Shown here: positions 24,941 to 34,335 of the stretch, in pieces
Numbering within the stretch: the stretch's first letter is position 1
How the letters are laid out: every line of letters begins with the position of its first letter
DNA from: Sphingomonas albertensis
GTDB taxonomy: Bacteria > Pseudomonadota > Alphaproteobacteria > Sphingomonadales > Sphingomonadaceae
DNA: 64,000 nucleotides
Assembly: GCF_014358075.1 (NCBI RefSeq)
Contig: NZ_JACONT010000003.1
Location: forward strand, 1 to 64,000
Direction: 5' to 3'
The notes under the pieces: generated by a model
What the model was told of the DNA's origin: nothing
Database searches by the model: none
Seen by the model: only the letters and a program-made list of their open reading frames with translations
Made by a program: the position numbers and the translations under genes

Positions 24941-27900
24941 CAGAACGTCACCCGCACGCCGCCGGTGTAGCGCCGGCCGAACGTCTCATGCTCGATCGTG
25001 TACGTCGACGTCCCGACATAACGACGGCCCGGGCCGTTAAGCAGGTTGGCGAAATCGGCGTAGATCTCGAAATTGCCGTTGATCGCGTAGCGGACCGATG
25101 CGTCCAGTTCATTGTCCTTCGCCCAGTAGAAATCGCCGCCATCGACGCCGCGGACAGTGTCGCCGACCTTCGCCACCGAGCCGATCGCGTCGAGCCATGC
25201 CGAGCGGTTCTGGTACGAGACGCGGGCGGAGAAGCCGTATTTCTCGTAATAGGCGATCAGGTTGTAGATCGCGTCCGATGCACCGGGCAGCGGCACCTTC
25301 CGCGACGGGATATCGCCCGTGCCGGGCGTATCCGCGCGGCTCTTGTTGATCGTCGCGTTGAGCTGGATACCGAAGCCGCCCATCCAGTCCGGCAGGCCGA
25401 GATCGGCGGTGAAGGGATCGAGCTGCTGCTGAATCGCGCCCTCGATGCCCATGATATAGCCCTTGCCGCCGTTCAGGACGGTCGAGAACTGATATTGCGA
25501 GCGATCGCTGCCGCCGCTGTTGAGGATATTGCTGCCGAAGGTCTGCACCGAATCGAACAGGACGTTGGTGACGTCCTTGTAATAGGCGCCGATCGACAGG
25601 AAGCCGCGCGGCATGGTGTAATATTCGACATAGGCGTCGACGCCCTTGGCCTTTTCGGGCTTCGCGTCGGGATTGCCGCCGGACACGGTCAGGTTCGCGT
25701 CGTTATAGGTCAGGTTCGGGCGCAGCTGATCGTAATCGGGCCGCGCGGCACCGGTGTTGAACGACAGGCGCGCCTTCATCCGGTCGTTGACGTCCCAGTT
25801 CAGATGGAGGCTCGGATAGACGAGCGTCTGGCTCGATTTCGCCTCGACCGGCGTCGCCACGCTGGTCGCCGCGTCGATCGAGAAGGCGCGCGCGTCGTTG
25901 CGGATATGCTCGACGCGGGCGCCGCCGACGATGCTGCCCCAGTTGGTCGTCGTGGTGGCCATCGCATAGGCCGAATAGACCCGCTCGCCGACCTCGTAGA
26001 AATTGGCGTCGACCGGCTGGTAGCTGGCGACGCTCCTGGCCTGATCGACCAGCCCGAGCACCTTGTCGCGGTTGAAATACTGGAAGGTGTAGCCGAGCGG
26101 GATCTCGCCCTGAAACCCGCCGGGCTTGGCGATCGCGGCATAGTTGGTGGAGATCCCCGCGGCGGCGAACTGTGCGGCGCTGTTGATGTCGAGCAGATTC
26201 TCGTTCGCGGTCTTGGTGCGATCGTCATAGCGGACGCCGGCGGTGAACACCGTCTGCGCGCCGAACAGCGACGCCTCGCGGCTGATGTCGAGCTTGGCGG
26301 TGTAGGCCTCGGTCACGTCCTGCGCCTTCAGCGAGCGGAGGCGGGTCAGCGACGTCGGGAAATCCTCGATCGCGGTCACCTGTGCCCCGCGGGAGAACGT
26401 CCCGTCGGCGTTGCGGATCGTGCGGAACAGCTGGACCTTGGCAAGCTGCGGATCGGTCAGGTCGTAGCCGACGGTGAGCCGGTTGGTGGCGTTCGCGAAG
26501 CTCGGGCTCTCGTAGTTCAGTTGCGCCGGCTGCGTCCGGTCGTCGATCGAGCGGGTGAAGTTGCCGCGCCATGCGACCTTCCACTCGCCGAGTTCGTGAT
26601 CGCCGCCGATCGTGTTGGTGAACACCGACTGCTTGTATTTGCGCACCGTGAAGTTCGCGTTGAGATCGACGCCGTAGACAGTGCCGAGCAGCGGCGTGTT
26701 GCCGGTGCAGACGTCGGCATAGCCCGTCGTACCGGACGCGGGCCGGGCATTGACGTTGCAGGCGGCGCTGCCGGTCGGCGCACGCGACTGCTGGTCGTCG
26801 AGATCGAAGATGTAGTTGTTACGCTGCTCGTCGTCCGCGAACGCCGAGTAGATCGTCTCCGCGAACAGCTTGTGGCCGGGAGCCGGGCGCCAGTCGAGCC
26901 GGGTCGACAGCGAGTAGTTCTTGCGTGTCAGGCGATACAGCTTGTTCTCGGTCTCGCGCGCCCAGTTGCGCGTCTGATAGCCGGGGCGCTTGTCTTCCTT
27001 GACGGCTTCGAAATCGGTCTCGAAATTGTCGGTGACCATGCCGCGGCGATACAGGCTGGCGGACGACACGATGCCGAATTCGCCGATGCCGGTGTCGATC
27101 CGGTCGGAGATGACGAGCGAACCCTCATATTCGGTCTTCTTGCCGAGTTCGACATGGCCGAGGCCGCCCTTGGCCTGCACCTTCATGCCCGGATAATCGA
27201 ATGCCGAACGCGTGATGATGTCGACATTGCCGGCGATCGTCTCGCCGGTCATGTCGGGGGTGACGGCCTTGCGCACGACGATCTGCGAGGCGATCGCCGA
27301 GGGGATGGAGTCGAAGCGCGCGTCGCGGCCTTCGGGGCTGACGACGTTGATGCCGTCGATCGACAGCGTGGTCCAGTTGATCGGGGCGCCGCGCAGCGTG
27401 ATGTAGCGCGCCTGGCCCTGGTCGCGCTGGACGCCGACGCCGGGAAGGCGGCTGACCGCCTGTGCGACGTTCTGATCGGGCAGGCGACCGATCGAGTCCG
27501 ATGCGATGACGGAGACGAGCGAGGGGCTGGTGCGCTGGATCTGGAGCGCGGCGGCTTCGGATTCCGCGATCGGGCGCGAGCCTGACACGACGATTTCTGC
27601 GCCCTCCCCTGCGGTTTCGCCCGTGCCGGTGGTCATCGCGACGTCGAGCGTCACCGGGGCGTCGGCGACCGTCACGGTTCGGCGTGCATCGGGAAAGCCG
27701 ACATAGCGTATCACGAGCTCGTGCGTACCGGCGGGAACGCCGACCAGCGAGAAGCGTCCGGTGCGATCGACCACGGTCGACAGGTCGAGTGCGGGGATCG
27801 AGACCGATGCACCATCGAGATACTCGCCGCTGCCCGCCTGGGACACAGTGCCGGTGATCGCGCCGGGCGCGCGCGGTGCACCGACCGGTGTCGCTGCGTC

Positions 27901-28008
27901 GGGACGCGCATGGGCGCTCGCAACGGTCAGCGGGCTCAGCGCACAGCCGGCGAGCAGCGCATGCGCGACGACGCGACCGCGAACGCGGTTCGACAGGTTC
28001 GATTTCAT
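24940..28008 (-). CDS. TonB-dependent receptor, probably for phytate or its products
   Basis: A 1022-residue outer-membrane receptor. A signal peptide is followed by a carboxypeptidase-regulatory-like beta domain (GAITGTVSQAGSGEYLDGASVSI, about residues 45-125), a plug starting near IVVSGSRPIAES and a long 22-strand barrel ending RRYTGGVRVTF with terminal Phe. The ATG at 28008 gives a good signal; the frame upstream extends 59 codons without support. The phytase gene overlaps its 3' end. From this coupling and the Pho box upstream I infer uptake of inositol phosphates or related phosphate compounds. Confidence 0.92.
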   Translation of the reverse strand: MKSNLSNRVRGRVVAHALLAGCALSPLTVASAHARPDAATPVGAPRAPGAITGTVSQAGSGEYLDGASVSIPALDLSTVVDRTGRFSLVGVPAGTHELVIRYVGFPDARRTVTVADAPVTLDVAMTTGTGETAGEGAEIVVSGSRPIAESEAAALQIQRTSPSLVSVIASDSIGRLPDQNVAQAVSRLPGVGVQRDQGQARYITLRGAPINWTTLSIDGINVVSPEGRDARFDSIPSAIASQIVVRKAVTPDMTGETIAGNVDIITRSAFDYPGMKVQAKGGLGHVELGKKTEYEGSLVISDRIDTGIGEFGIVSSASLYRRGMVTDNFETDFEAVKEDKRPGYQTRNWARETENKLYRLTRKNYSLSTRLDWRPAPGHKLFAETIYSAFADDEQRNNYIFDLDDQQSRAPTGSAACNVNARPASGTTGYADVCTGNTPLLGTVYGVDLNANFTVRKYKQSVFTNTIGGDHELGEWKVAWRGNFTRSIDDRTQPAQLNYESPSFANATNRLTVGYDLTDPQLAKVQLFRTIRNADGTFSRGAQVTAIEDFPTSLTRLRSLKAQDVTEAYTAKLDISREASLFGAQTVFTAGVRYDDRTKTANENLLDINSAAQFAAAGISTNYAAIAKPGGFQGEIPLGYTFQYFNRDKVLGLVDQARSVASYQPVDANFYEVGERVYSAYAMATTTTNWGSIVGGARVEHIRNDARAFSIDAATSVATPVEAKSSQTLVYPSLHLNWDVNDRMKARLSFNTGAARPDYDQLRPNLTYNDANLTVSGGNPDAKPEKAKGVDAYVEYYTMPRGFLSIGAYYKDVTNVLFDSVQTFGSNILNSGGSDRSQYQFSTVLNGGKGYIMGIEGAIQQQLDPFTADLGLPDWMGGFGIQLNATINKSRADTPGTGDIPSRKVPLPGASDAIYNLIAYYEKYGFSARVSYQNRSAWLDAIGSVAKVGDTVRGVDGGDFYWAKDNELDASVRYAINGNFEIYADFANLLNGPGRRYVGTSTYTIEHETFGRRYTGGVRVTF

Positions 28009-28092
28009 GGTATTCCCCCGGATGGTCCCGACTTCTTCAGCCGGCTTAGGAGGCGCGGTAGCGGTCGCGCATGGCAGCGCCGTTACGCCAGC

Positions 28093-28110
28093 GTGACAGC
28101 GCAGTGACAG
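28093..28110 (-). promoter_or_regulatory. Pho box upstream of the TonB receptor-phytase operon
   Basis: Read on the minus strand, CTGTCAC-TGCG-CTGTCAC is two direct repeats with an 11-bp period, matching the PhoB consensus (CTGTCAT-N4-CTGTCAT). A weaker third repeat (GTAAC) follows in phase. It stands 85 bp before the receptor start. Confidence 0.8.
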
Positions 28111-28272
28111 CCGCGTCGGCAGCAACCTTATCGTGCGATCGCGCCGAATATCCCACATTAAACCAACGTTAAAAACGCCGGACACGCGATTCTTATATTC
28201 GTAACGGACGTGCCACGACCGCCGCTTATCGCGCCCCTCAAGGCAAACACTGCCGAAAAAGGGAACCCCTCG

Positions 28273-30801
28273 ATGTTGAATTCAGCAAGCCTGCGCTTGC
28301 GGCTGCTGGCCGGCGCCGCCCTGACGGTCGCGATCGCGTCGCCCGCCTTCGCCGCCGCAGCCACGCCGACTGCCACCAAGGACACCGCGCCGGCCACGAC
28401 CACTGTCGCCGCCACCGATCTCACGCCCACCGATCCCGCTGCGGCAGACCCTGCCGACCAGACGGGTCTGGGCGAGATCGTCGTGACCGCGACCAAGCGC
28501 GAGACCAATCTCCAGAAGACGCCGATCGCGATCAGCGTGCTCAGCAGCCAGGCGCTGACCGATCGCCATGTGCAGAGCCTGTACGATCTCGCCGACGGCG
28601 CCGTGCCGTCGTTGCGGGTCGCGACCTTCGAAGCGCGCCAGTCCGCGCTGACGATCGGCATCCGCGGCATCGTGCCGCTCGACGCCAACCAGCCCGCACG
28701 CGAGCAGGGCGTCGGCGTCTATATCGACGGCGTCTATCTTGGCCGCCAGCACGGCCTGAACGCAGCATTGTTCGACGTCGACCGGATCGAGGTCCTCAAG
28801 GGCCCGCAGGGCACGCTGTTCGGTCGCAATACCGAAGGCGGCGCACTGAGCATCGTCACCAAGGGCCCGAGCGGCAAATGGGGCGGCAGCGCGACCGGCG
28901 GGATCGCGAACTATGGCAGCTATAACGGCGCGCTGCATCTCGACCTGCCCGAAACCTACGGCGTTTCGCTGAAGCTCGACGGCGTCATCCAGCATCAGGA
29001 CGCGACCACCAAGAACCCGCTCGAAGGCCAGACCGGCTTCAACTATTATCATCGCCGTGGCTTCAAGGCGACCGCACGGGTCCACCCGATCTCGGGCATG
29101 ACCGCCGATTTCAGCTACGATAACGGCTACGACTCGAACAGCCCGTTCTACAGCCAGCTGCTCAACGTGAACCCCAATGGCTGCAAGGCGGGTGCGCAGT
29201 CTGCATCGTCCGCCTGTGCCCTACCCGGCACCAACTACACGACGCTCACCGGCAGCGTGAAGCCGCTGCCGAGCCAGGTCGTGGTCAACGGCACCAGCCG
29301 CGCAAAGGTCGCCGACATCGGCGTGCCGCAGCAGCCCAGCGTCGACAAGACGCACGGCTTCACCTCGAACATCCGTTGGGATGTCGCACCCGAGATCGAA
29401 CTCCGCTCGATCACCGCATGGCGCGGCGTGAATGCGACCCAGTACGACAACAGCGGCGGCTATCACCGCGTGCCCGTCGTCGCAGCAGGCTGCACCGGCA
29501 CCGCGTGCAACTTCAGCCGCTACAGCCTCGCCGACCTGCACCAGAACCAGTTCAGCCAGGAATTCCAGGCGGTCGGCACGGTCGGCCAGTTCGACTACGT
29601 CGCCGGCCTGTATTACTTCAACGAGCACGTTAGCGACGACGCGGCAACGCCGAACTCACTGGCGTTCGATTCCACGCTGTCGACGATCACCGTGCTCGAT
29701 CCCTGCACCGGCTCGGGGGGATTCGGCTCGCAGGAGGGTTGCCGCTCGATCGACCGTGCGTCCGAAGTCTGGTCGAAGAGCTATGCCGGCTACGGCCAGG
29801 TCACCTGGAACGCGACCGATCGGATCCACCTGACCGCCGGTGGCCGCTACACGCACGACGACAAGAAGGGCGTGCTGCATTATTCGCGCAACTTGAACTA
29901 CGACACGGCGACCACAGCGCAGCTGACGGCGGCGGGCTACAAGCCGCTCGACGCGAGCTGGAACCGGTTCAATCCGATGGCGACGCTGGCCTATGACGCC
30001 AGCGATTCGCTCCATCTCTACGCCAAATACGCGACCGGCTATCGCGCCGGCGGTGCCAGCTCGCGCACCTCGAACTACCAGACGTTCAATCCCGAGGACG
30101 TGAAGTCGTACGAGATCGGCGCGAAGACCGATTTCTGGGATCACCGCGCGCGCCTGAACCTGGCCGGCTACATCATGGATCGCAAGAACAGCCAGGTCGA
30201 CATCAGCTCGATCCAGACCACCTCGACGGGCAGCTTCAACAACCTGGTGACGATCAATGCGCCCGGCATCACCAAGATTCGCGGGATCGAGGCCGACCTG
30301 ACGTTGCAGCCGGTCACCGGCCTGACGCTGACCGCGGGCTATGCCTATACCTATACCAAGATCCCGCCGGTCCTGATCGAATCGACCGGCGTGTACCAGA
30401 ACTTCTACATCGTCTTCACGCCGCGCAATGCCGCCAATGGCGCGATCGACTATACGATGCCGATCGGTGACATGGACCTGAAGTTCCACCTCGACGGCAA
30501 CTACTCACAGGCCACGCAGACCTTCGATCAATATGCGACGAAGAACGACGCGGCGTTCCTCACCAACGCACGCCTTGCGCTGGCAAACATCCGGGTCGGC
30601 GGCAGCAACGCGGTGACGATCTCCGCCTGGGTCCGCAACCTGTTCGACAAGCAATATGTGTTCCGCCGCGATCCGTCGAACAGCCTGCCGGGCTCGCCGA
30701 CGACGAGCACCACGTCGGGCAGCATCAGCAACGTGCTGGGCGACTACGGCAATTTCAACGCGCCGCGCACATACGGCATGGAGGCTTCGGTCAAGTTCTG
30801 A
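28273..30801 (+). CDS. TonB-dependent receptor (second, divergent)
   Basis: An 842-residue outer-membrane receptor. A signal peptide (to about AFA-AA) and a Thr/Pro/Ala-rich linker precede the plug, which begins LGEIVVTATKRETNLQKTPIAIS, the classic TonB-box/plug motif of sphingomonad receptors. The plug includes RIEVLKGPQGTLFGRNTEGGALSI, and the barrel ends TYGMEASVKF with a terminal Phe. The ATG at 28273 was chosen because it gives the signal peptide. It is divergent from the phytase-receptor operon. Substrate unknown; the shared Pho box region leaves phosphate control possible. Confidence 0.9.
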   Translation: MLNSASLRLRLLAGAALTVAIASPAFAAAATPTATKDTAPATTTVAATDLTPTDPAAADPADQTGLGEIVVTATKRETNLQKTPIAISVLSSQALTDRHVQSLYDLADGAVPSLRVATFEARQSALTIGIRGIVPLDANQPAREQGVGVYIDGVYLGRQHGLNAALFDVDRIEVLKGPQGTLFGRNTEGGALSIVTKGPSGKWGGSATGGIANYGSYNGALHLDLPETYGVSLKLDGVIQHQDATTKNPLEGQTGFNYYHRRGFKATARVHPISGMTADFSYDNGYDSNSPFYSQLLNVNPNGCKAGAQSASSACALPGTNYTTLTGSVKPLPSQVVVNGTSRAKVADIGVPQQPSVDKTHGFTSNIRWDVAPEIELRSITAWRGVNATQYDNSGGYHRVPVVAAGCTGTACNFSRYSLADLHQNQFSQEFQAVGTVGQFDYVAGLYYFNEHVSDDAATPNSLAFDSTLSTITVLDPCTGSGGFGSQEGCRSIDRASEVWSKSYAGYGQVTWNATDRIHLTAGGRYTHDDKKGVLHYSRNLNYDTATTAQLTAAGYKPLDASWNRFNPMATLAYDASDSLHLYAKYATGYRAGGASSRTSNYQTFNPEDVKSYEIGAKTDFWDHRARLNLAGYIMDRKNSQVDISSIQTTSTGSFNNLVTINAPGITKIRGIEADLTLQPVTGLTLTAGYAYTYTKIPPVLIESTGVYQNFYIVFTPRNAANGAIDYTMPIGDMDLKFHLDGNYSQATQTFDQYATKNDAAFLTNARLALANIRVGGSNAVTISAWVRNLFDKQYVFRRDPSNSLPGSPTTSTTSGSISNVLGDYGNFNAPRTYGMEASVKF

Positions 30802-30809
30802 CCGCGCGA

Positions 30810-30933
30810 TCCTCCCCCGCAAGGGGGAGGTGGCGCCGGAGGCGACGGAGGGGGAGGATACCAAACATAGGTTGTCGCCCCCTCCCCCTCCGTCAGGCTC
30901 ACGCCTGCCACCTCCCCCTTGCGGGGGAGGATT
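30810..30933. repeat. Palindromic repeat family D (second copy)
   Basis: ATCCTCCCCCGCAAGGGGGAGG and CCTCCCCCTTGCGGGGGAGGAT are exact complements and enclose inner arms CGACGGAGGGGGAGG and CCTCCCCCTCCGTC. The repeat fills the gap between convergent genes and touches the sensor kinase stop codon. Confidence 0.88.
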
Positions 30934-32281
30934 ACTTGTTTGCTCCGTTGCGTGGCAGGCTGAGCGCCACGCGTAACCCGGGATCGGCGTCCTCGAGCGA
31001 CAACGTGCCGCGGTGCAGGCGGACGATCGCATCGATCAGCGCGAGGCCCAGGCCGTGCCCGACCTCGTGACGGCTGATGTCCAGACGCCCGAACCGGCGA
31101 AGCGCCAGTTTGCGCTGGTCGACCGGGATGCCTGGGCCATCGTCGGTCACCGTCAGCATTGTCGCGGCATCGGTCGAGACGACGCCGATCTTGATCCGCG
31201 TGCCGGCCGGCGTATGGCGGATCGCGTTCTCGATCAGGTTGACCATCGCCTGGCCCAGCAACTGGCGATCGCCGATTATCCTGGTCGGTGCATCCACGGC
31301 GATGTCGAGTTGCTGGCCGCTATCGGCCGCAACCGGCTGCATCATGTCGCCTACCTCCCGAACCAGGTCGGCGAGATCGAACGGCGCGAACGCGGCGCGA
31401 CGATCGCCACCCCCGATCTCGGCGATCCGCAGCATCGCCGCGAACATCGCGAGCAACTCGTCGCTCATTGCGATCGCAGCCTCCAGATCGTCGCGCTGCG
31501 CCTCGGTCTCGGCCCGGCGCAGCGCCAGGGCGAGTTGGCTCCGCAGCCGGGCGAGCGGCGTGCGCAGATCGTGCGCGATGTCGTTGGAGACGTTGCTGAT
31601 GCTCGCCATCAGTTCGGCGATGCGATCGAGCATCCGGTTGAACGCCATCGCCTGATGCGCGAACTCGCCGCCCGAGGGGTGGATCGGCACGCGTCGCGTC
31701 ATATCGCCGTCGATGATCGCCTCGACCGTGCGCCGAGTTTCGCCGATCCGCCGGCCGATCGTGACGACGAAGAAGACCATGCCGCCGACCACGATCAGCA
31801 CGATCGAGCCGAACCCGATCAGGTATATTCGCGTGCGCGCGGCGTTGTAGTCGTCAAACGGCTCGGTCTCGGCGACCGTCGTCAGCGTCATGCCGCCGCC
31901 GACGTCGCGGACCAGCGCGCGGCCTGCGGACAGCCCGGCGATCCGATCGTCACGGGCGATCGTCGAGAAGCCGAGCGGCAGGCGGCGCGACAGCGCGATG
32001 TTGCCGCCGAGCCGACGTCCGTTCGCATCGACCAGCAGCAGGCCGATATCGCCGGTATCGCGCTCGCGCATCGCTGCGTCGATGCGGCGGAAGACGTCGG
32101 CCGGTCGGCGATCGCCCGGCGCGCCTGCGATGGCGTCGTTAACGACGAGGATACGGCGGTCGACCAGCCGCTCAATCGTCTGCAGCGTGATTCCGTGGAT
32201 CGCGAAACCGGTGCCGATCGTCGCCAGCAGGAACGCCAGCAGGAACGCCAGCGTCAGCGCGCGCAGCGACCGGAACCGCAT
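30932..32281 (-). CDS. Two-component sensor histidine kinase
   Basis: A 449-residue inner-membrane sensor. Helix one is about residues 8-32, a periplasmic sensing part of about 120 residues follows, and helix two is about 155-178, then HAMP (RRTVEAIIDGDMTRRVP). The phosphorylation site is NDIAHDLRTPLARL, followed by the N box NLIENAIRHTP and G boxes DDGPGIP and GHGLGLAL. Its start overlaps the response regulator stop (TGATG). The ligand is unknown. It lies convergent to the TonB receptor gene, which may be a target. Confidence 0.93.
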   Translation of the reverse strand: MRFRSLRALTLAFLLAFLLATIGTGFAIHGITLQTIERLVDRRILVVNDAIAGAPGDRRPADVFRRIDAAMRERDTGDIGLLLVDANGRRLGGNIALSRRLPLGFSTIARDDRIAGLSAGRALVRDVGGGMTLTTVAETEPFDDYNAARTRIYLIGFGSIVLIVVGGMVFFVVTIGRRIGETRRTVEAIIDGDMTRRVPIHPSGGEFAHQAMAFNRMLDRIAELMASISNVSNDIAHDLRTPLARLRSQLALALRRAETEAQRDDLEAAIAMSDELLAMFAAMLRIAEIGGGDRRAAFAPFDLADLVREVGDMMQPVAADSGQQLDIAVDAPTRIIGDRQLLGQAMVNLIENAIRHTPAGTRIKIGVVSTDAATMLTVTDDGPGIPVDQRKLALRRFGRLDISRHEVGHGLGLALIDAIVRLHRGTLSLEDADPGLRVALSLPRNGANK

Positions 32282-32964
32282 CAGCCGCGCAACATGTAAC
32301 CGACGCCGCGCATCGTCACGATCGGATCCTCGCCCCCGGCCGCGGTGAGTTTCACGCGGAGGTGGCGGACATAGACGTCGACGATGTTGGTGGTCGGTGC
32401 GAAGTCATACCCCCAGACGCGCTCGACCAGCATCGCGCGGGTCAGCACCGCATCGGCATTGGCGACGAACTCGGCGAGCAGCTTGAACTCGAGCTTGCCG
32501 AGGTCGAGCGCGATGCCGTCGCGCCACGCGCGGAATTTGGTCGGGCTGACGACGATGTCGCCCGCGCGGATCGTGTCGGCGCTGCCTCCAGTCCAGCCGC
32601 GTCCGCGTACGACGGCGGCAAGGCGCGCGCCGAGTTCGGCGGCGGCGACCGGCTTGACCACGTAATCGTCGGCGCCCGCCTCGAGTCCCTCGACCTTCTC
32701 GACTGAGCGGCCGAGCGCGGTGAGCATGATCACCGGCAGCGTCATGTTGCTGCCGCGCAGCCGTTCGAGCACCGTCATGCCGTCGATCCTGGGCAGCATC
32801 CGATCAAGCACGACCGCATCGAACGGCGCGCTGTCGACCGCGGCCAGCGCCTCGCGCCCGTCGACCGCGATCGTGACGCAGTGATCGAGCCCGCGTAGTT
32901 CCTCCGCCATCGCCTGCGCGAACACCGCATCGTCCTCGACCAGCAACAGGTTCAGGCTCATCAT
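32281..32964 (-). CDS. OmpR/PhoB-family response regulator
   Basis: A 227-residue regulator, partner of the kinase that follows. The receiver domain has the acidic pair in LLVEDDAVF, the phospho-acceptor Asp in VVLDRMLPRIDG, TALGR and the lysine in VVKPV; the winged-helix effector ends VRHLRVKLTAAGGEDPIVTMRGVGYML. Two adjacent ATG codons (32964 and 32961) are possible starts; the first is used. The kinase gene overlaps its stop by one base. Direct targets are not identifiable from the sequence. Confidence 0.93.
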   Translation of the reverse strand: MMSLNLLLVEDDAVFAQAMAEELRGLDHCVTIAVDGREALAAVDSAPFDAVVLDRMLPRIDGMTVLERLRGSNMTLPVIMLTALGRSVEKVEGLEAGADDYVVKPVAAAELGARLAAVVRGRGWTGGSADTIRAGDIVVSPTKFRAWRDGIALDLGKLEFKLLAEFVANADAVLTRAMLVERVWGYDFAPTTNIVDVYVRHLRVKLTAAGGEDPIVTMRGVGYMLRG

Positions 32965-33067
32965 CGTCTCACTCGGCGGGTTCGTACCCTGTTTGGAGCA
33001 TATGCTATCGGTACCGTAGCATGGGTTCACGCGATGGCGCGATGGCGCGAAGAGAATAGGAGAATGG

Positions 33068-33194
33068 GTTCGCGCGGAGACGCGTAGACGCGGAGGTGTC
33101 GACTACGGGACCAACGGTCCCCCTCCGTCACATATGGCCTGATAGTCATGCGACGATCGTACCGCTCGCAACATCTCCGCGGCTCCGCGCGAAC
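33068..33194. repeat. Long imperfect inverted repeat with GCGCGGAG arms
   Basis: GTTCGCGCGGAGACGCG and CGCGGAGGTG at the left mirror ATCTCCGCGG and CTCCGCGCGAAC at the right, about 75 bp apart. It fills the gene-free space between the response regulator and quinone oxidoreductase genes. A related fragment (CACGCGGACGCAGAGG) lies at about 4558-4574. Confidence 0.6.
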
Positions 33195-33254
33195 AAATCT
33201 TCTTTGCGCCTTCGCGCCTTCGCGTGAATCAACCTTCCTTCGCTAACTCAGGGA

Positions 33255-34229
33255 TCACGGCAGCAGCAGCGTGCTGCCAGAAGTCTCGCCGCTTTCGACC
33301 GCGCGGTGCGCGTCGGCGGCGTCTTCGAGGGCGAAGGTCTGGCCGATCTCGGGGGTTATCGCGCCGCTGTCGAGCATCGCGAACAGGCGGGCGATGCCGG
33401 CCTGCCTTTCCTCTGGCGTGACGTAGTAATCGAACAGCGTCGGGCGGGTCACGAACAGCGAGCCCTTCCGCGCGAGGATGCCGAGGTTGACGCCGTCGAC
33501 TACCCCGCCGGCGTTGCCGTAGCTGACGATCAGGCCACGTCGCGCGGCGCTGTCGAGGGATGCCGCCCACGTCGCGCCGCCGACGCCGTCGAGGATGATG
33601 GGGACGCCCTCGCCATCGGTGATCTCGCGGACTCGGGTCGCGATATCCTCGGACTTGTGGAGGATGACGTGGTCGGCGCCGGCTTTGCGGGTGCGTGCGG
33701 CCTTGTCCTCGCTGCCGACGCTGGCGATGACGGCGGCGCCGGTCGCTTTCAGCCAACCGACGAGGATGTGGCCGACGCCGCCCGCCGCCGCGTGGACGAG
33801 GACGGTCTGGCCCGGCTGTACCTGGGCGCAGCGTTCGACGAGGAACTCGGCGGTGGTGCCCTTGAGCAGCATCGCCGCCGCGGTGCGGTCGTCGAGCGTG
33901 TCGGGCAGCTTGAACAGCTGGTTCGCGGGCACGTTGCACTCGGTCGCATAGGCGCCGCGCGAGGGGCCGAAGGTGCCGACGCGGTCGCCGGGTGCAAAGT
34001 CGGTGACGCCTTCGCCGACCGCCATCACGACGCCCGCCGCCTCGCTGCCGAGGCCCGAGGGCAGGTCGACCGGGTACACGCCGCTGCGATGATAGGTGTC
34101 GATATAGTTCAGTCCGACTGCGGTGTTGCGCATCCACACCTCGCCCTTGCCCGGCGGCGGCAGCGTCACGTCGCGCCACTGGATCACCTCGGGGCCGCCG
34201 ATCTTATCGAAGAATGCCACTCTCGCCAT
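33255..34229 (-). CDS. NADPH:quinone reductase-like medium-chain oxidoreductase
   Basis: A 324-residue zinc-free MDR protein of the quinone oxidoreductase type. It has the family start IGGPEVIQWRDVTLPPPGKGEV, the segment NYIDTYHRSGVYP, the NADPH-binding loop AAAGGVGHILVGW and the end AHRAVESGETSGSTLLLP. The catalytic-zinc cysteine of alcohol dehydrogenases is missing, as expected. One-electron reduction of quinones with NADPH is inferred from the family. It is divergent from the aldehyde dehydrogenase gene with 106 bp between starts. Confidence 0.93.
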   Translation of the reverse strand: MARVAFFDKIGGPEVIQWRDVTLPPPGKGEVWMRNTAVGLNYIDTYHRSGVYPVDLPSGLGSEAAGVVMAVGEGVTDFAPGDRVGTFGPSRGAYATECNVPANQLFKLPDTLDDRTAAAMLLKGTTAEFLVERCAQVQPGQTVLVHAAAGGVGHILVGWLKATGAAVIASVGSEDKAARTRKAGADHVILHKSEDIATRVREITDGEGVPIILDGVGGATWAASLDSAARRGLIVSYGNAGGVVDGVNLGILARKGSLFVTRPTLFDYYVTPEERQAGIARLFAMLDSGAITPEIGQTFALEDAADAHRAVESGETSGSTLLLP

Positions 34230-34335
34230 GCCGGCCTCCTGATCAATTTCCGGGTTACCCTACGGCATGCGTTTCGGGTTGCAACCGATCTCCGCCGAGC
34301 CCAAACCTTTGCGAGACAAGATGCGGAGAGGCACG

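Noticed and set aside
24850..27585. 911-codon open frame on the plus strand
   Set aside because: It is antisense to the TonB receptor and phytase genes and its protein is an Arg/Val/Ala/Asp-rich shadow with no domain; long antisense frames are normal at this GC content.
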